A stretch of DNA of 64,000 nt, taken from assembly GCF_034044635.1 (NCBI RefSeq), contig NZ_JAXCLX010000002.1, positions 186,001-250,000 on the forward strand, read 5' to 3'. The stretch comes from Dongia rigui. GTDB lineage: Bacteria > Pseudomonadota > Alphaproteobacteria > Dongiales > Dongiaceae. The notes beneath the pieces were generated by a model. The model made no database searches. It saw only the letters and a program-made list of their open reading frames with translations, and was not told the DNA's origin. Positions 52,136-62,500 of this stretch are shown here, one piece after another (within the stretch, counting starts at the first letter, position 1; each line of letters opens with the position of its first letter). Both the position numbers and the translations under genes were made by a program.

Positions 52136-53948
52136 GCCGGGTCCCGCAGTCGTTTCGCGGCGACCCGCGGCATATATCCTGCTGACCGCTTTGGCGGTCA
52201 TTCTGCCGCAGATTTCCTTTGTTCCAGAGGTTAGGGCCCTGTCGGGCGACCCGACCCCGCTTGGCGTGCCGACCACCCCGCCGCCCGGCGGTGGCGGGAT
52301 CGAGGCAGCACCTCTGCCACCCGTGCAACCGGCACCACAGCCGCCCGCCGCGACGCCTTTGCCGGCGCCGGCGCAGCTTCCACCTGCCGAGCCCGGCCTG
52401 CCTTTGCCGGCCCCAGCGGCGACATCGGCGCCTGGGGCGGCACCCGCGCCACAGTTGGGTGATCTCGGCGCCGACCTGTGGCAGGGCTCCGAGGTTTCGC
52501 GCCTGATGGGCCTGGTGCCGAAATTGCCGGCACCGGTCAGCGTTCCGTCCTTGAGCGATCTGCAGCGCCGCTTGCTGATGACCGATGCGCCCAGTACCGG
52601 TGCTGCCGGCGGGGTCGATCCGTTGCTCCCCGTTCGTGCCGACAAGCTGCACCAGATGGGCTTCAACGACGCCGCCTTGGGCCTGGGGCAAGCGACGCCG
52701 ATGACCGGCCCGATGGATCCGCAGGAAGCGGTCGAGAAAGCGTTGCTTGCCAATGATTCGAACGGCGCCTGCCAGCAGGTCGACGGCATCATGGCGCGTA
52801 ACGAGGTGCCGAGCCTGTTCTTCCGCCGCGCCGTCATCTTCTGCCAGATCATGCGGGAACAGAACGATCCGGCGTCGCTCGGGCTCGATCTCCTACGCGA
52901 GCGCAACGAGAGCGATCAGGCGACCAAGGATTTCATTGCGCTTGCAGCCCTTGCCAATGGCGAGGCCAAGCGCGTGCCGAAGAATGTCGCGGCACCCGAC
53001 CCGCTCAATGTCGCCCTGATGAAGACCGTGGGCATGCAGGCGCCCGCCGCCATCGGGACCCAGGTCGCGTTACCGATCGGGGCCGGCGGCAATGTGATGA
53101 TCGCCCGCGACGCGACGCGGCCCTTGCCGGAACGGGTAGCGGCCGCCGAACAGGCCTTCAGAGTCGGGCTCATTCCGGCGCAGGAACTCAGTGATCTTTA
53201 TTTGCAGATGCCCTCTGGGATCGCCGATCCGGCAACCGCCATCGGCATGACGGACAGTGTCGAATTGCGGGCGCAGCTCTATCAGGCCGCCTATCGGGGC
53301 GGCGCCCCGGCGCAGAAGGCGCGCGTCATCGATGCGGCGATGAAAAAGGCCCAGCAGCGCGGCGACTATCTGGCCCAGGCGCAGCTTTACGGGCCGATGG
53401 CGCAAGGCATCGCGCCGTCACGTGAATTGTCGTTCTTCGCCCCGCAGGCAGCCCGGCTGCTCTTTGTCACCGGTCAAGCCGACAAAGGTGGTTACTGGCT
53501 CAACACCGTGGCCGCCAATCCCGGCGCCTTCAGCCGGCCCGGTGAGAAGGAGGGGCTCGATCTCCTCGGCCGCATTGCTGGCCTGCCCGGCAGTGGCGAT
53601 CCCGTCGGTGCCTGGGCCAAGGCTAGCGGTACTGCCAATCCCCGGGTCGATCTCCTCTATACGCTGATGGCCGGCCTCAACCAGCCGGTGGCGTCGAATG
53701 TGGTGGGCGGGTTCCAGGCGTCGCCGATCATTGCGCCGGGCTCGGCGGCGGCGGAACTGGTGGCGGCAGCTGCCGGCAAGCGCAAGGGCGAGACGATCAC
53801 GCTGTCGCTGATCGCCATCGGCGGCGACAAGGCGATTGCGGCTGACCCCGCGACCCTGGGCAGCGCATTGCGCAGCCTGACCGATCTGGGATTGGAGGCG
53901 GATTCGCGCCGCATTGCCCGCGAAATCGCCGTCCTTGCCGGGCTGTGA
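52113..53948 (+). CDS. Large exported protein, function unknown
   Basis: A 611-residue protein beginning inside the end of the 47-residue gene. A signal-like segment (about 16-40, AAYILLTALAVILPQI) precedes a long Pro/Ala-rich stretch (about 50-125). The rest is helical and Ala-rich, with weakly repeated units such as ERVAAAEQAFRVGLIPAQELSDLYLQM and PAQKARVIDAAMKKAQQRGDYL, reminiscent of TPR-like solenoids. No enzyme motif is seen. The stop overlaps the GTG of xerD. I do not recognise a named family. Confidence 0.65.
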   Translation: MTGSPCNKPGPAVVSRRPAAYILLTALAVILPQISFVPEVRALSGDPTPLGVPTTPPPGGGGIEAAPLPPVQPAPQPPAATPLPAPAQLPPAEPGLPLPAPAATSAPGAAPAPQLGDLGADLWQGSEVSRLMGLVPKLPAPVSVPSLSDLQRRLLMTDAPSTGAAGGVDPLLPVRADKLHQMGFNDAALGLGQATPMTGPMDPQEAVEKALLANDSNGACQQVDGIMARNEVPSLFFRRAVIFCQIMREQNDPASLGLDLLRERNESDQATKDFIALAALANGEAKRVPKNVAAPDPLNVALMKTVGMQAPAAIGTQVALPIGAGGNVMIARDATRPLPERVAAAEQAFRVGLIPAQELSDLYLQMPSGIADPATAIGMTDSVELRAQLYQAAYRGGAPAQKARVIDAAMKKAQQRGDYLAQAQLYGPMAQGIAPSRELSFFAPQAARLLFVTGQADKGGYWLNTVAANPGAFSRPGEKEGLDLLGRIAGLPGSGDPVGAWAKASGTANPRVDLLYTLMAGLNQPVASNVVGGFQASPIIAPGSAAAELVAAAAGKRKGETITLSLIAIGGDKAIAADPATLGSALRSLTDLGLEADSRRIAREIAVLAGL

Positions 53949-54874
53949 GCGCCGATCCGGCCCTGGGTGCCTTCTTCGAGATGCTGGCGGCCGAACGCAA
54001 TGCCGCCGCCAACACGCTGTCGGCCTATAAACGCGATCTTGACGATCTCAGTGCCTTCTTAAAGCGTGGTTTGGCCGAGGCGAGTTCCGGCGATCTGCGC
54101 CGATATCTCGGCTTTCTCGCGGACAATGATCTGAGCCCGCGGACCCAAGCGCGGCGCCTGTCGGCCTGCAAGCAGTTCTATCGCTTCCTGGTCGAGGATG
54201 GCCGTCGCAGTGACGATCCGACGGCGGCACTCGATGCGCCCAAGCTCGGCCGGCCGCTTCCCAAGCTGCTCTCCGAAGCGGAGATGACCGCGCTCATCAA
54301 CGTCTGCACAGCGCTGGACGGCGCTGAAGGCGCACGGCTCCTCGCCATGATCGAGCTGCTCTATGCCACTGGCCTGCGCGTCAGCGAACTGGTGCGTATG
54401 CCGGTTTCCGTTGTGATGCGGGACCAGCCGTTCCTGACGGTCAAAGGCAAGGGGGGCAAGGAGCGCTTGGTGCCGCTCAACGGACCGGCGCGCGGCGCCC
54501 TTAACGCCTATCTGACGTTGCGCCCCGAGTTCATGAAGGGCATGCCGGGCTCACCCTTCCTGTTCCCGTCACGGGGCAAAGAGGGGCACCTCACGCGGCA
54601 GCGCTTCGGGCAGCTGCTGAAGGAAATCGCGCTCAAAGCCAATATCGACCCAGCGCGCGTATCGCCCCACGTCCTGCGGCACGCCTTTGCGACGCATCTC
54701 CTCGATCACGGTGCCGATCTGCGGTCGCTGCAGAAGATGCTGGGCCATGCCGACATCTCGACCACGCAGATCTATACCCATGTCCAGCAGGACCGGCTGA
54801 AGTCGCTGGTGGAAGCACACCATCCGCTCGCCAAATCTACATCCAGGAAGCGTGATATCGCTGTCAAAAAGTAA
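53945..54874 (+). CDS. xerD: Tyrosine recombinase XerD
   Basis: Resolves chromosome dimers at dif with XerC. The 309-residue protein has the SAM-like N-terminal domain (NTLSAYKRDLDDLSAF) and the catalytic set: Arg in ATGLRVSEL, Lys in KGKGGKERLVPL, His/Arg in SPHVLRHAFATHLL, His in LGHADIST, and Tyr in TQIYTHV. It starts at GTG 53945 overlapping the previous stop. The gene position and length fit housekeeping XerD and not a phage integrase. Confidence 0.88.
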   Translation: MSADPALGAFFEMLAAERNAAANTLSAYKRDLDDLSAFLKRGLAEASSGDLRRYLGFLADNDLSPRTQARRLSACKQFYRFLVEDGRRSDDPTAALDAPKLGRPLPKLLSEAEMTALINVCTALDGAEGARLLAMIELLYATGLRVSELVRMPVSVVMRDQPFLTVKGKGGKERLVPLNGPARGALNAYLTLRPEFMKGMPGSPFLFPSRGKEGHLTRQRFGQLLKEIALKANIDPARVSPHVLRHAFATHLLDHGADLRSLQKMLGHADISTTQIYTHVQQDRLKSLVEAHHPLAKSTSRKRDIAVKK

Positions 54875-54992
54875 TTTGGCCAAAGGATGCCGTTTCCGGC
54901 ACAGGTATTGTGCAGCGCACAGGCGAGGATTGACAGCAGCCCGGACCCCGGGCCAATAACTCTCGCAAACCATCTGGGCAGGACGTGAAATC

Positions 54993-55973
54993 ATGAGCTT
55001 CAAGATCGTTGAACAAGCCCCCGCGCGCCTCAACCGCAGCGAACTCGCCGTTCCTGGCTCGCAGCCGCAACTCTTTGAGAAGGCGGCCAAATCGGCAGCC
55101 GACGTGATCTTCCTCGATCTCGAGGACGCGGTGGCGCCGGACGACAAGGCCCAGGCCCGCAAGAACATCATCCAGGCGCTGCATGACATCGACTGGGGCA
55201 CCAAGCAGATGTCGGTGCGCATCAACGGCCTCGATACCCATTACATGTACCGGGACGTCGTCGACGTGATCGAGCAGGGCGGCGAGCGCCTCGACCTCAT
55301 CATGATCCCGAAGGTCGGCACGCCCGAAGACGTCTATGCTGTCGACATGCTGGTGACGCAATGCGAAGCGGCGGTCGGCCGCAAGAAGCGCATCGGCTTT
55401 GAGATGATCATCGAAACGGCGCTGGGCATGCAGAACGTGCACGCCATTTCGGCTGCCTCGAAGCGCAATGAGAGCCTGCATTTCGGCGTTGCCGACTATG
55501 CCGCCTCGACCAAGGCGAAGACGACCAATATCGGTGGTGCCAACCCGGCCTATTCGGTCCTCACCGACAAGGATTCGGGGGGCAACCGAGATGTCCACTG
55601 GGGCGATATGTGGCATTACGCCATCGCCCGCATGGTGGTGGCAGCCCGTGCCAACGGGTTGCGCCCGGTCGATGGCCCGTTCGGCGATTTTGGGGATGTG
55701 GACGGCTACAAGGCGGCCGGCGGTCGCGCCAACGTCTTGGGATGCGAGGGAAAATGGGCGATTCACCCCTCCCAGGTGGCGCTGGCCAACGAGCTTTTCA
55801 GCCCAGCCGAGGCCGAGGTGAAGAAGGCCGAACGCATCATGGAAGCCATGGCGCAGGCCCAGAAAGAGGGCAAGGGCGCCGTGTCACTGGACGGCCGATT
55901 GATCGATTTGGCTTCAATCCGGCAGGCTGAGGTGCTACTGGCGAAGGCACGACAGATTTCCGGCGCGAAATAA
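54993..55973 (+). CDS. mcl1: Malyl-CoA / beta-methylmalyl-CoA lyase
   Basis: Cleaves malyl-CoA to glyoxylate and acetyl-CoA, or methylmalyl-CoA to glyoxylate and propionyl-CoA; it belongs to the HpcH/citrate lyase beta family. The 326-residue length, the start RLNRSELAVPGSQP, the metal region DVIFLDLEDAVAPDDK, IGFEMIIETALGMQN and the CEGKWAIHPSQ block match alphaproteobacterial L-malyl-CoA lyases. A TTGACA at 54930-54935 may be the -35 of its promoter. accA follows 31 bases later. The glyoxylate route or ethylmalonyl-CoA pathway is implied but no other gene of it is seen here. Confidence 0.85.
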   Translation: MSFKIVEQAPARLNRSELAVPGSQPQLFEKAAKSAADVIFLDLEDAVAPDDKAQARKNIIQALHDIDWGTKQMSVRINGLDTHYMYRDVVDVIEQGGERLDLIMIPKVGTPEDVYAVDMLVTQCEAAVGRKKRIGFEMIIETALGMQNVHAISAASKRNESLHFGVADYAASTKAKTTNIGGANPAYSVLTDKDSGGNRDVHWGDMWHYAIARMVVAARANGLRPVDGPFGDFGDVDGYKAAGGRANVLGCEGKWAIHPSQVALANELFSPAEAEVKKAERIMEAMAQAQKEGKGAVSLDGRLIDLASIRQAEVLLAKARQISGAK

Positions 55974-56004
55974 CCATCCGCGCCGCTAGGAGAAGATTGC
56001 GAGA

Positions 56005-56964
56005 ATGGCGACCTACCTCGAATTCGAGAAGCCGATTGCGGAGCTCGACGGCAAGATTGCCGAGCTGAAGCATGTGGCCACTGGTGGTGACATCAACATC
56101 GCCGAGGAGGTCGCCAAACTGCAGGGCAAGACCGAAAAGCTGCTGAAGCAGACCTATGCGAAACTCACCGCCTGGCAGAAGACGCTGGTGGCCCGGCATC
56201 CTGAGCGGCCGCATTTTTGCGACTATGTCGCGGCGCTGGTGACCGATTACGTGCCGCTCGCGGGCGACCGTGCCTTTGCCGATGACCGCGCCATCCAGGG
56301 CGGCCTCGGTCGCTTCCGCGGCCGCCCGGTCGTGATCATGGGGCATGAGAAGGGCAACGATACGCAGAGCCGTGTCCGCCACAATTTCGGCATGGCGAAG
56401 CCGGAAGGCTACCGCAAGGCGATCCGCCTCATGGAACTCGCCGAGCGGTTCGAGCTGCCGGTGGTGACGCTGGTCGACACGCCCGGTGCCTATCCGGGCG
56501 TCGAGGCGGAAGCGCGCGGCCAGGCGGAAGCGATCGCACGCTCGATCGAAACCTGCCTCAAGATCAAGGTGCCGCTCATTTCCGCCATCATCGGCGAGGG
56601 CGGTTCGGGCGGCGCCATTGCTTTGGCGGCCGCCAACCACATCATCATGCTGGAACATTCGGTTTATTCGGTGATTTCGCCGGAAGGCTGCGCGTCCATC
56701 CTGTGGCGCAGCGCCGAACAGGCGAAGGATGCGGCCGAAGCGTTGAAGTTGACGGCGGAAGATCTGAAGCAGCTCGGCGTCATCGACGAAATTGTCCCCG
56801 AGCCGCTGGGTGGTGCGCATCGTGCGCGCGGCGAGACGGCATCGCGCCTTGGCGACGCCATCGAGGCCGCGCTGGCGAAGTTCGACAACCAGTCGGGTGG
56901 CGATGTGCGCGCGCAGCGACGCCAGAAGTTCCTCGACATGGGCCGGCAGGGCCTGAATGCTTAA
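56005..56964 (+). CDS. accA: Acetyl-CoA carboxylase carboxyltransferase subunit alpha
   Basis: With AccD it transfers the carboxyl group from biotin to acetyl-CoA, the first step of fatty-acid synthesis. The 319-residue protein begins [18 protein letters not shown] and has [43 protein letters not shown] and [10 protein letters not shown], all standard. GGAGAAGATT precedes the ATG. The stop overlaps the next gene by eight bases. Confidence 0.95.
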   Translation: MATYLEFEKPIAELDGKIAELKHVATGGDINIAEEVAKLQGKTEKLLKQTYAKLTAWQKTLVARHPERPHFCDYVAALVTDYVPLAGDRAFADDRAIQGGLGRFRGRPVVIMGHEKGNDTQSRVRHNFGMAKPEGYRKAIRLMELAERFELPVVTLVDTPGAYPGVEAEARGQAEAIARSIETCLKIKVPLISAIIGEGGSGGAIALAAANHIIMLEHSVYSVISPEGCASILWRSAEQAKDAAEALKLTAEDLKQLGVIDEIVPEPLGGAHRARGETASRLGDAIEAALAKFDNQSGGDVRAQRRQKFLDMGRQGLNA

Positions 56965-57325
56965 GCGCGCGCGGCGGACGGGCCGGATCGCTGTCGCCGG
57001 AATCCTTCTGTCAGTCGGCGTTGCGCAGGCGCAGGAAGATCCCTTCATGCCCGGTGTCATCGGTGCCGAGTCCGGTATGTCGGCGATCGATTTCGATTCC
57101 GCGCGGATGAGCTTCTTCAACGAGGCCGACACGAACGGCGATCTGCAATTGTCGCCCCAGGAAATGAGCGAGGCGATGGCCCATGGTGGCTCGCCTCTGT
57201 TCCAGGGTGTCGATATCGATGGCAACGGCTTGATCAGCCTCGATGAATATATGCAGAGCGGCAACGACCTGTTCGACCGCCTGGATGCCGATGGGGATGG
57301 AACCCTGACTTCCGGGGAAATGTAA
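56957..57325 (+). CDS. Exported EF-hand protein
   Basis: A 122-residue protein with a signal peptide (cleavage near AQA-QE, residue 26). Three EF-hand loops are visible: [24 protein letters not shown] and [12 protein letters not shown], the last one at the very C-terminus and cut short. It should bind calcium in the periplasm. The start overlaps the accA stop, which is an odd partner; a separate promoter is possible. Confidence 0.75.
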   Translation: MLKRARRTGRIAVAGILLSVGVAQAQEDPFMPGVIGAESGMSAIDFDSARMSFFNEADTNGDLQLSPQEMSEAMAHGGSPLFQGVDIDGNGLISLDEYMQSGNDLFDRLDADGDGTLTSGEM

Positions 57326-57440
57326 CGCCCCGTCTGTCCCTGGGGCCGTCCCTGGCCGGGCCCGCGCAGGGTCCGCCGCCTGGTGCCGTGTAACGTCATG
57401 AAGGGGCTGCAAGGCAGTCCGACATGACGGAGTAGCGGTA

Positions 57441-58070
57441 ATGAAAAATTCCAATCGTCTCATGCTGTTGGGTGGTGTTCTCGGCTTGATGCTGGGTGCT
57501 GTGGCGCCGGCTTTGGCCGATTTCGGCCCGTGGCAAAAGGCGGATACCAACAAGGACGGTGCCATCGACCGCGCCGAGTTCGACGCCCAGGGCGCTGAAC
57601 GGTTCAAGGCGATCGATGCCAATGGCGACGGTTTCGCCACCAGCGACGAAATGAAGGCATACCACGAAGCCCAGCGCGCCAAGTTCGAGGCGGGCAAGGG
57701 CGATATGGCGGCCAAGTTCCTGAAGCGCCTCGACAAGGACAATGACGGCAAGATCAGTGCCGCGGAATGGCCCAAGGACGGCCGCTTGAAGTTCGAGAAG
57801 GCCGATGCCAATGGCGACGGCTTCGTCACCAGCGAAGAAATGGCGCAGGCGCATAAGCCGCGTGATGGCGGCAAGGGTGACCCGGCCGATCGTCTTGCCA
57901 AGCTTGATACGGATAAGGACGGCAAGATCAGCGTCGCCGAATGGAACGTCATGGGCGAGAAGATGTTCGCGCGTCTGGACGACAACAAGGATGGCAAGAT
58001 CTCGGCCGACGAGATGCCCAAGCATGATCGCATGAAGCACGGAGACGGCGAACCTGAGGCGCAGCCGTGA
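57441..58070 (+). CDS. Exported protein with six EF-hands
   Basis: A 209-residue protein with a signal peptide (cleavage near ALA-DF, residue 29). Six calcium-binding loops follow in pairs: DTNKDGAIDRAE, DANGDGFATSDE, DKDNDGKISAAE, DANGDGFVTSEE, DTDKDGKISVAE and DDNKDGKISADE. All have Asp at loop position 1 and an acidic residue at 12 or near it. It is a periplasmic calcium buffer or sensor. An inverted repeat (CGTCATG/CATGACG, 57394-57429) lies in front of the gene. The ECF sigma operon follows. Confidence 0.8.
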   Translation: MKNSNRLMLLGGVLGLMLGAVAPALADFGPWQKADTNKDGAIDRAEFDAQGAERFKAIDANGDGFATSDEMKAYHEAQRAKFEAGKGDMAAKFLKRLDKDNDGKISAAEWPKDGRLKFEKADANGDGFVTSEEMAQAHKPRDGGKGDPADRLAKLDTDKDGKISVAEWNVMGEKMFARLDDNKDGKISADEMPKHDRMKHGDGEPEAQP

Positions 58071-58115
58071 TCTGACGGTCAGACCTGAAGGCAATCGGCT
58101 GAAGAGGCTGGCAAG

Positions 58116-58808
58116 ATGCGGGATGGCATGGCCATAATCGCCACCGAACACGGCCCTGGTTCCCGGATAAGCGGAACCAGGGTCGTCACGGCGGGAGTTG
58201 CCTTGGTATCACCAACACGCGATCAGCAACCGGCCAGCGGTCGGCCGGCCAATGATGACGGTCCGCAGGCGGGCGATGAAGACGATCGCCTGCTGCAGGG
58301 CGTTGCAGAGGGCGACCGATCGGCCTTTGCGAAGCTGCGGGAGCGGCATCTAACCCGCGTCTTTTCGCTGGCGCTGCGCGTGACCGGTTCGCGGGCCGAT
58401 GCCGAAGATGCGGCGCAGGAAGCCTTCACGCGGGCTTGGCGCAAGGCCAATAGCTGGCAAGCCGGCGAGGCGAAGTTTTCGACCTGGCTTTATCGCGTGA
58501 CGATGAACCTGTGCATCGATGCGCGTCGCAAGCCGCGGGCAGAGCAGCTCGACCCGGCCCTGCCCTTGGCCGATCCCGGCCCTGGTGCCGAATCGCAGTT
58601 GATCGCGGCGCAACAGGAAGCGCGGGTAAGGGCCGCCATGGCCGCGTTGCCGGAGCGGCAACGTGAGGCGATGGTGCTGTGCTACACGCTGGGGCAGAGC
58701 AATGCCGAGGCCGCAGCAACGATGGAGATTTCGGTCAAGGCGTATGAATCGCTGCTGGTGCGGGCCAAGAAAGATATCCGCGCCAGACTGGAAGGAACGG
58801 AAACATGA
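58116..58808 (+). CDS. ECF-type RNA polymerase sigma factor
   Basis: Up to 230 residues. Region 2 (about 75-140) contains AFAKLRERHLTRVFSLALRV and DAEDAAQEAFTRAWR; region 4 (about 170-225) contains LPERQREAMVLCYTLG and the helix-turn-helix SNAEAAATMEISVKAYESLLVRAKK. The first 50 residues are unconserved; a TTG at 58204 with GGGAG in front is an alternative start. The next two genes overlap it and encode a probable anti-sigma factor and a periplasmic sensor, so activity is set by an envelope signal. Confidence 0.85.
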   Translation: MRDGMAIIATEHGPGSRISGTRVVTAGVALVSPTRDQQPASGRPANDDGPQAGDEDDRLLQGVAEGDRSAFAKLRERHLTRVFSLALRVTGSRADAEDAAQEAFTRAWRKANSWQAGEAKFSTWLYRVTMNLCIDARRKPRAEQLDPALPLADPGPGAESQLIAAQQEARVRAAMAALPERQREAMVLCYTLGQSNAEAAATMEISVKAYESLLVRAKKDIRARLEGTET

Positions 58809-59089
58809 CGAAACACATGCGGGATGATGAGTTCGAGGCGCTGTTAGGACAGGCCCTTCGGATCGAAGCGGCACCGGCACATCTGGCGCAGCGGATCGAC
58901 CGGACAACGGCGGGGCACGGTCTTTGGCTGACGGCGCTGCTGTCGCCGGCGCGCATGGCGGCCAGTGCTGCGATCCTGTCTTTGCTGATGGGATTTGCGA
59001 TGGGCTGGGGCAATGCGGTCCCCAGCGACGACCAGGAACTGGATGTGGCGTCCGTGCTCTACGCCGCCAATGATGTTGGGGAATTCTGA
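58805..59089 (+). CDS. Probable membrane anti-sigma factor
   Basis: A 94-residue protein, starting ATGA over the sigma stop. An N-terminal cytoplasmic acidic segment (MRDDEFEALLGQALRIEAAP), one membrane helix at about 51-69 and a short periplasmic tail make the layout of a small CnrY-like anti-sigma factor. Its position between the ECF sigma and a CnrX-like sensor supports this. No zinc motif is present. Confidence 0.6.
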   Translation: MTKHMRDDEFEALLGQALRIEAAPAHLAQRIDRTTAGHGLWLTALLSPARMAASAAILSLLMGFAMGWGNAVPSDDQELDVASVLYAANDVGEF

Positions 59090-59532
59090 TGACCGTTTCG
59101 GGCGCAAAGGCAAAGTGGCTGTTGGCCGGATTGGTGGTTTCGGTCTGCCTCAACCTCTTTCTCCTGGCGGGCATGGTTGCAGGCCGCATGCACGGGCCGC
59201 TGGGCGGTCCCGAGGGCAAGGGCGGCATGGTGATGGCAACGGTGCCGCCAGAACTGAAGTCGATCATCCGTGACAAGCTGAAAGCGCGCGGCCCTGAGTT
59301 CCGTGAGGAAAAGGAAAAGATGCGCGACCTACGCCTGCGTGTGGCAGATGCCTTGGCGGCGGAGCCCTACGATCCCGCCAAGCTCGATGCCGCCTTGACC
59401 GAGCTTGAGCAATCGGCCGGCAAACTGCTGCATCATGCCCAGGAGGGTCTCGCCCAGATCGCCGCCGAACTGACGCCGGAACAGCGCAAGCAATGGGCCG
59501 AGGGCTGGCGCAGCTTGGGGCCGCGCCCCTAA
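59089..59532 (+). CDS. Periplasmic heavy-metal sensor-like protein (CnrX/Spy type)
   Basis: A 147-residue protein with an N-terminal membrane anchor (about 10-30) and a helical periplasmic domain. The hairpin of helices with VPPELKSIIRDKLKARGPEF and LTPEQRKQWAEG is the pattern of CnrX, ZraP and Spy proteins. It starts one base inside the end of the anti-sigma gene. It probably relays a metal or folding-stress signal to the anti-sigma factor. Metal-binding His residues are few (HH at about 126), so metal sensing is uncertain. Confidence 0.7.
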   Translation: MTVSGAKAKWLLAGLVVSVCLNLFLLAGMVAGRMHGPLGGPEGKGGMVMATVPPELKSIIRDKLKARGPEFREEKEKMRDLRLRVADALAAEPYDPAKLDAALTELEQSAGKLLHHAQEGLAQIAAELTPEQRKQWAEGWRSLGPRP

Positions 59533-59551
59533 GGAATCACTCGGCCAAGGA

Positions 59552-62500
59552 TCACTCGGCGGCGCGCGGATGCGTGGCGGAACCCGCTGGCTCAGCCGCC
59601 TGAAATTTGGCCAGCAAGGCGGCACGCTGCGAAGCGACGCGGGCGATCGCCGCTTCCTTCACATGGCCAAAGCCGCGAATCTGCTCTGGCAGTGATGCGA
59701 GCGCTATCGCGGTTGTGAGATTGGCGGCAGTGAGTTTCGCGAGCAGGGCGTCCATCAGCTCTTCGTAATCCGCGATCATCTGCCGTTCGGCCCGGCGTTC
59801 CTCGCTGCGGCCGAAGATATCGAGTGCCGTGCCGCGCAAGCCTTTGAGTTTGGCCAGCAGACGGAAGGCCCAGATCATGCCCGGCCCGAATTCCTGCTTC
59901 TTCAGATGGCCGGTCACGGCATCGCGCTTGGCGATGAGCGGCGGCGCCAGATGGAAATGCAGCTTGAACTCACCCTCGAAGCGATCGGCGATGTCCGCGG
60001 CGAAGCGGCCATCGGTATAGAGCCGCGCCACTTCATACTCATCCTTATAGGCGAGAAGCTTCGCGTAGTTCCAAGCGACCGCCTTGGCGAGATCATCGCT
60101 GCCGAGGCGGATCTGCTGCTCGGCGGCGTGGACCCGCTCGACCAGTGCCTGGTAGCGATCGGCGAGGGCTGCATTCTGGTAGTCCGCAAGATGCCGGCGC
60201 CGATGCGCCACGAGACTGCCGAGCGTCTCGGGCAGGATTTCTTCGGCGCGGGCCGGCGCTACCGCCTTCTCGACGCCATCCATGTCGAGTGCTGCCTGGC
60301 GGCCCCAGGCGAAGGCCTGGCGATTGGCCTCGATCGCGACATTGTTGAGCTTGATCGCCTGGTCGATGGCCGTGGCGCTCACCGGAATGAGTCCACGCTG
60401 ATAGGCAAGGCCCAGCATGAACAGATTGGTGGCGATGGAATCGCCCAACAGGGCGGTGGCAATGCGTGTCGCGTCGAGGAATTCAATGGCATCGTTGCCG
60501 ACGGCTTTGATGAGGATCTGCTTCAAATCGCCGGCCGGGAAATCCCAGTCGGGATTGCGGGCAAAATCGCCGGTCGCGATCTCATGCGTGTTGATGAGCG
60601 CTTTGCTGCGGCCGACATCGAGTTTGGCCAGCGAATCGAACGAGGCCGATACGACAATGTCGCAGCCGAGCAGCAGATCGGCATTGCCGGCGGCGATGCG
60701 GGCGGAAAAGAGATCGCTAGGCTTCGCTGCCAAGCGCACATGGCTGAAGACCGCGCCGCCTTTTTGGGCAAGCCCCGCCATGTCCATGACCGAGCAACCC
60801 TTGCCTTCAAGATGCGCCGCCATGCCGAGGAGCGCGCCGATGGTCACGATGCCCGTGCCGCCGACACCCGTGACGATGATGTTGTAGGGGCGATCCAAAT
60901 TGGGCAGGACCGGCTCGGGAAAGTTCGCGACATCGCGTTTCTTCGGGTGCGGTTGGCGCAGCCTGCCACCATGCACGGTGACGAAACTGGGGCAGAATCC
61001 GTTGGTGCAGGAAAAATCCTTGTTGCAGCCGGACTGGTCGATCTGACGCTTGCGGCCGAATGCGGTCTCGGCGGGAGCAATGGCGACGCAATTCGACACC
61101 TTGCCGCAATCGCCGCAGCCTTCGCAGACACGCTCGTTGATGAAGGCGCGCTTGGGCGGATCGACCATCAGCTTGCGCTTGCGCCGGCGACGCTTTTCGG
61201 CAGCACAGGTCTGATCGAAGATGAGGACCGTGACGCCTTTCATCTCCCGCAGGTCGCGCTGGATCTCATCCAGGCGGTCGCGGTGATCGATGCTGGTGCC
61301 GCTCGGGAAATGGCTGTCACCGCCATATTTTTCCGGCTCATCGCTGAGGATCGCGACATGGCCGACACCTTCGGCAGCGACTTGCTGTGCCACCATGGCG
61401 ACCGAGAGTGGCCCATCCATCGGCTGGCCGCCGGTCATGGCGACGGCGTCGTTGAACAGGATCTTGAAGGTGATGTTGACCCCGGCGGCAACGGCGGCGC
61501 GGATGGCGAGGAGTCCGGAATGGTAATAGGTGCCGTCACCCATGTTCTGGAAGACATGCTCGGTCTTTGAGAACGGCGCGCGGCCGATCCAGGTGCCGCC
61601 TTCGCCGCCCATATGGGTGAAGGTCGCGGTGTTGCGGTCCATCCATTGCGACATGAAATGGCAGCCGATCCCGGCGAGCGCCGTACTGCCGTCCGGCACC
61701 TTGGTCGAACTGTTATGCGGGCAGCCGGCGCAGAAATAGGCAATGCGCTTGATGGGTGGGTTGAAGTTCTTGAGCGCCGCTTCCTTGGCATCGAGAAACT
61801 TCAGACGCTCCTCGATGCGCGGGCTGGTGACGTAGCGCTCGATTCTTTTGGCGATAACGCGGGCAATGCGTGCTGGGGTCAACTCGTCGGCGGAGGGGAG
61901 AATCCAGTCGCGGCCCTCGTCGAATTTGCCAATGACGCGCGGGCGCACATTCTCGTTCCAGTTATAGAGCTGTTCCTTGAGCTGGTTTTCGATGAGGGCG
62001 CGCTTTTCCTCGACCACCAGGATTTCGTCCAAGCCTTCGGCGAATTGTCGGATGCCGTCGCGCTCCAGCGGCCAGGTCATCCCGACCTTGTAGAGCGAAA
62101 GGCCGATCTCGCGCGCATAGTCTTCGTCGATGCCGAGGTCTTCGAGCGCCTGGCGCACGTCGAGATAGGATTTGCCGCAGGTGACAATGCCAAAGCGCCG
62201 CTTCGGCCCGTCGATGACGGCGTAATTCAGTTTGTTGGCGCGGGCGTAGGCGAGGGCGGCATAGAGCTTGTACTTGTGGAGGCGCATCTCCTGTTCCAGC
62301 GCCTGGGCCGTCGCAAACGGCGAGGCGGGCAGGCGGATGTTGAGACCACCTTCCGGCATGTCGAAATCGGTCGGAATGGTGACCTGGAAGCGCTCCGGAT
62401 CGAGAGAGACGGAACCGGAGGTTTCGGCCGTGTCCGCCACGACCTTCATGGCGACCCAGCAGCCGGAATAGCGCGACATAGCCCAGCCATGGAGGCCGTA

